DNA of 64,000 nucleotides from Zonotrichia leucophrys gambelii (lineage: Eukaryota; Chordata; Aves; Passeriformes; Passerellidae): contig NC_088175.1 in the NCBI RefSeq assembly GCF_028769735.1, forward strand, positions 3,782,001-3,846,000, written 5' to 3'. Made by a program: the position numbers and the translations under genes. A model generated the notes under the pieces. The model did not search any database and was not told the DNA's origin. It saw nothing but the letters and a program-made list of their open reading frames with translations. Below, one piece after another: positions 60,536 to 64,000 of the stretch (positions within the stretch are counted from its first letter, which is position 1; each line of letters begins with the position of its first letter).

Positions 60536-61516
60536 ACGTGCTGGGTTCTGCTCTGGGACTTTTGTGAGTGAGTTTAGTGTCCAGCCTTTGCTGGGGGTCA
60601 GCCTGGTGACAAGATGACCCTTTCATATTACATAGTTCTGGTTTCATGAGATTTTTAAGGTTTTGGTTTTGTTTTGTTGTTTTTGTTTTTCGAGGATAGT
60701 GTGTCTCGTTCAATGCCCTTTTATGAGATACAGGATTTTAGAGAAGTGATACCTGCTGTTCCTGTGCAGACCGCACTGGGGGCAATGGGTAGTGATTCAA
60801 AATGGATCAGAATCAGATTGTTCTGCAGTGCTGTGAATTCAGAAAGAGGAAGTAAAACCATTAGAGATGGATCAAACCTCCCAATGTTACCCACACACAT
60901 CCTCCAGACTTCTGGCACCTTGGCATGGGCTGCTTGCCTTGGGTGTTGCTGGTGAGTCAGGCAGACAAATGCAGTACTCTCCCCATTTAGGTGCCTGTAC
61001 CCTTAATGTAACAAGTATTTGTGCTTCAGGATTTTATACATGTAGACCTCTTTACATTTCTAGCCTTTCTACCCAGACCTGTTTGACAGCAATAAGGCAT
61101 TTATTCAGCTGTTGGTTTAGATTCCTAATGAAACATTGTCTTATGTGCCCACCTTGGGAAAACGAAGCTTTGAGTTACTTAGGGAGCTAATTTTTTATTC
61201 AGAAATGGAGATTATTTTGGCAAATAAACTGAAGGGAGACAAGAAAAGTTCTGGTCACTCTGTTGTGGCTAATGACCCCCACTTTGTAGTGACACCTCCC
61301 TCTCTCTTTGCTTCTTGGGCACCCCAAACCTCCCAGAGCTGTTTTAGCTGAGGGTGGCAGCTCATCATTAGTGCTTGAGCAATTAATTCCATTTCTCCTC
61401 CTTGCCCACAGTAATAACATTTCCCCATCTCTCTGCCATGGCTTACCTTTGAACAGAAATTGCTCCTATATATTGATAATATATTGATATCTCAGAAGTT
61501 TCAAGTCTTTAACCTC

Positions 61517-61533
61517 TTTTTTTTTTTTTTTTT
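61517..61533. repeat. Poly(T) run
   Basis: About 17 T in a row on the plus strand. No associated element recognised. Confidence 0.85.
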
Positions 61534-63427
61534 CTTTCTGGAAACTTTGATTTCATACACTCAGCAGTATCTGCAGCTTCAGTTGAGGTTGAGGAAGCTC
61601 TAAGGGTAAGAAAATAGCAGTGCTGGGAAAAGGCCAATGATTTTGAGGTTTTTCCCAGGGAAGGAAGAATCCCACTGAGAGGCAGGACAATACAATACAA
61701 AGGCATTACACTGCAACATCAGCCCAGGGATCCTGTTCTTGCTGATTTTCCTCTCATAACCCAGGCCACTCCATGGTCATCTTGTAAATCTGAGAGCTTA
61801 ATTTGGGCTGAAATTCTCTCTCTTCCCCTGCAGTCTGTATGTCCCTCTTCAAGCAGCAGCCAAGCCAGGAGGTAACTGTGAACTCTGGGCAGGTTTTCAT
61901 GGGTCTGGGAAAACCCATATCCATCACACAGAATTTATTTCACTGCTTAGTTCAAGGTCTTGTCCCTAAATGACAGAAGAAAAAGGAAATTTTGGGTTTT
62001 GCATGGGCAAAACATGGTGTCCTCCCCCTTAGCCCTGCTGGAAAGAGATGAATTTCTGAATGTGTACACAGTGGATAAAATTTCAGCCAAAATGATAGAT
62101 ATTTGAAATTATACAATTTATAGGGTAGAAAACCAAGGTAAATCAAACCTTTTTCAAACCAATCCTGCCAAACTGATAATTCCATAGCAAAATGCTGCCT
62201 GCTGCTGTCTCTGGTGTTCCTATGGGCAGCCAGCACTGAATTTATGTGATTAGATAGTCTATATCTGCAAATCCTGCTAAGCACACAGTGAACCAGAGGA
62301 GATTTATCTCAGTTCTCAGGCAATCTTGTTCTTTGTGTTCTTATCCCTTATGATTTAAGACATGACAACAGAAAAATAGGCCACTGGAGTTGGGAAATTC
62401 CATGTATTATCACTCTGCTGTGATTCTTGAGTAGAGGAAACATGAAAAGATGTGCATATTTCTAAGAAATCACCTCCTCAAAAACTAAAACCAAGGAAGT
62501 AGAATCTCCATAAAATACATCATCTCTCTGTTAGTCTCTGCATGTCTGTTGTTAACAAAGTTTTTTGAAGTTGACTCAGCCTCCCACTGAAATCTCCAAA
62601 AATATTTATATTCCTCTGAATGATGTTTGATCCAGGCCCCACACAGAAAATCAAGCAAAATAGCCCAAGAATCAGTGTACACCCACAGTATTTGTGTGTC
62701 CCTCTCTCTGAGAGGTGTCTGAGTCTGCCCCTCTGTTTCATTGCTGCAGGGTCTTGTGCACTTGTCCACACTTGCCCTCCTTTGCAGAATTTGTCATACT
62801 TGCTGGCACTTTTTTGTTTTTTGTGGAAGCGGGGTGTGTTGGCAGAGGGAGGGAAGGGCTGGCACATGCCCACATCCCTCTGATAGCAAACTGGGAAGTG
62901 TGTGCCATCTGGGAGCTCCCAGATAACTCAGGCTGGCTTTATCATAAAAGTACATATCCAAGCCCATTTACTGCCTCTGCCCTGGAATTGAACCAACACA
63001 GCCACATTCACTGTGCACCTTCCAAACACAACCAGGAAAAGAACATTTCAGGGTGATATTTCCTATAACTGTCCAGGAGTTTATAAAAATACCTAAGTCA
63101 TCCTCCTGGAGAAACTTAAGGCAGGAGTGATTTTGCTCAGACTATTCCCAAAGTGCATTTTGGAGGCACACCTGAGCAAAAGGGGTTTTTTGGTGACCAC
63201 ATCCTGCCCTGTGACCTGCTCACTTCTGCAGCACAGAAGCATTTCAGGGCAGGGAGCTGGAGTGGACCAGCACAACTGGTGGGTTGTGCTGGCACCAAAA
63301 TGTGAGGAGAAGGTTCCCTTTACTCCTTGGCTGCCCACTGTGAGTGCTGGGCTGCTGTAAATACCCAAATTGCTCTTGGGCAGCTCTCAGGCAGCTGTGC
63401 ACAGCCTAGGAAGGCAGGTGCTGTGCC

Positions 63428-63819
63428 TGGCTGTGTGTGACTGTGTTCACAGGGGTCTCAGGTTGAGGGAAGAGATGTAGATCTGACTGCATTTTTCAGA
63501 AGGCTTGATTTATTATTTTATGATATATATTACAATAAAACTTTACTAAAGGAATAGGAGAAAATATTCTCCTCAGAAGGCTAGCTAAGAATAGAAAAGA
63601 ATAACAAAGGTTTGTGGCTGGGACAGAGAGCTGAGCTAGCTGGACTGTGATTGGCCATTAGTTACAAACAACCACATGAGACCAATCACAGATGCACCTG
63701 TTGCATTCCATAGCAACAGATAATCAGTGTTTACATTTTGTTCCTGAGGCCTCTCAGCTTCTCAGGAGGAAAAATCCAAAGGAAAGGATTTTTCATAAAA
63801 GATGTCTGCGACATGGCTG
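63428..63819 (-). mobile_element. Solo LTR (family 1), minus orientation, with 6-bp target duplication
   Basis: The LTR is 63434-63813 (380 bp). On the minus strand it begins TGTCGCAGACATCTTTTATG and ends AGTCACACA. The 6-bp direct repeat TGGCTG lies at 63428-63433 and 63814-63819. It is the same family as 54286-54667 and inverted relative to it, about 8.8 kb away. No internal retroviral sequence. Confidence 0.92.
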
Positions 63820-64000
63820 CTCTGCAGCTGAGCCTGACCTGGCAGAGCTGAGGGAGGAGCTGGGCTCAGTCCTGGCAGGCCCAGGCACTGAGGCTGTGCT
63901 GGTGCCTTCCAGTGCCAAAGAGGAAAGTCTGGGGGTTTCTGTGCTTATGTAAAAGCTAAAAGAAGGCTTTTTTGAACTGTGTCTTTGGCTTTGTACCAAA

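Larger units (their letters stand above)
42555..64000. other. Upstream intergenic region, no coding exon recognised
   Basis: About 21 kb upstream of INF2. I recognise CR1 fragments of several ages, three LTRs and small tandem duplications (listed separately). No exon of the genes expected near INF2 in other vertebrates was seen, and open frames are short and unlike known families. Stretches such as 42560-44670, 44750-46320, 47610-49790, 50840-54280, 54680-56500, 58145-60410 and 60540-63430 hold nothing I can name apart from the items listed. Confidence 0.55.

Noticed and set aside
63692..63952. Plus-strand frame ending DLAELREELGSVLAG-like
   Set aside because: It starts inside the LTR and crosses its edge. 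The part outside looks protein-like but lacks a supporting exon, and I recognise no family.

Overview
The window looks like nuclear DNA of an oscine passerine bird. It carries one vertebrate protein-coding gene with large introns, many CR1 LINE 3' ends, one tRNA-Ile-headed SINE with a CR1-like tail (the arrangement known from the passerine TguSINE1 family), and LTRs of avian endogenous retroviruses. Nothing bacterial or phage-like was seen. The passerine assignment rests on repeat types recalled from memory, not on a database search.

Layout. Bases 852-22397, minus strand, hold the entire coding part of INF2 (inverted formin 2) in 21 coding exons. I placed every exon from its splice signals and from reading-frame continuity; together they predict a protein of about 1295 residues. 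Domain order is N-terminal DID (GBD/FH3-like armadillo region), proline-rich FH1, actin-polymerising FH2, WH2/DAD, then a disordered serine-rich tail with a basic end. A short non-coding 5' piece precedes the ATG. Intron 1 then runs about 19 kb to a CpG island at about 40.7-42.2 kb, which contains a good candidate for the untranslated first exon (donor next to base 41299) and GC boxes. Bases 1-851 are INF2 3' UTR or downstream DNA. Bases 42.3-64 kb lie upstream of INF2 and hold no recognisable coding exon, only CR1 remnants, LTRs and small tandem duplications.

How it works together. The DID can bind the WH2/DAD segment for autoinhibition, FH1 recruits profilin-actin, FH2 nucleates and elongates filaments, and the WH2 binds and severs actin. 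The C-terminal exon found here gives a short non-prenylated tail. No CAAX (ER-anchoring) exon was found in the window.

Points of note: a GC-AG intron in the DID, a 39-bp coding minisatellite that builds FH1, a 20/21-bp minisatellite inside an INF2 intron, a 61-69-bp minisatellite in the CpG island, two opposite solo LTRs each flanked by a perfect 6-bp target duplication, and an unclassified 350-bp repeat present twice. I found no convincing previously undescribed biological system.
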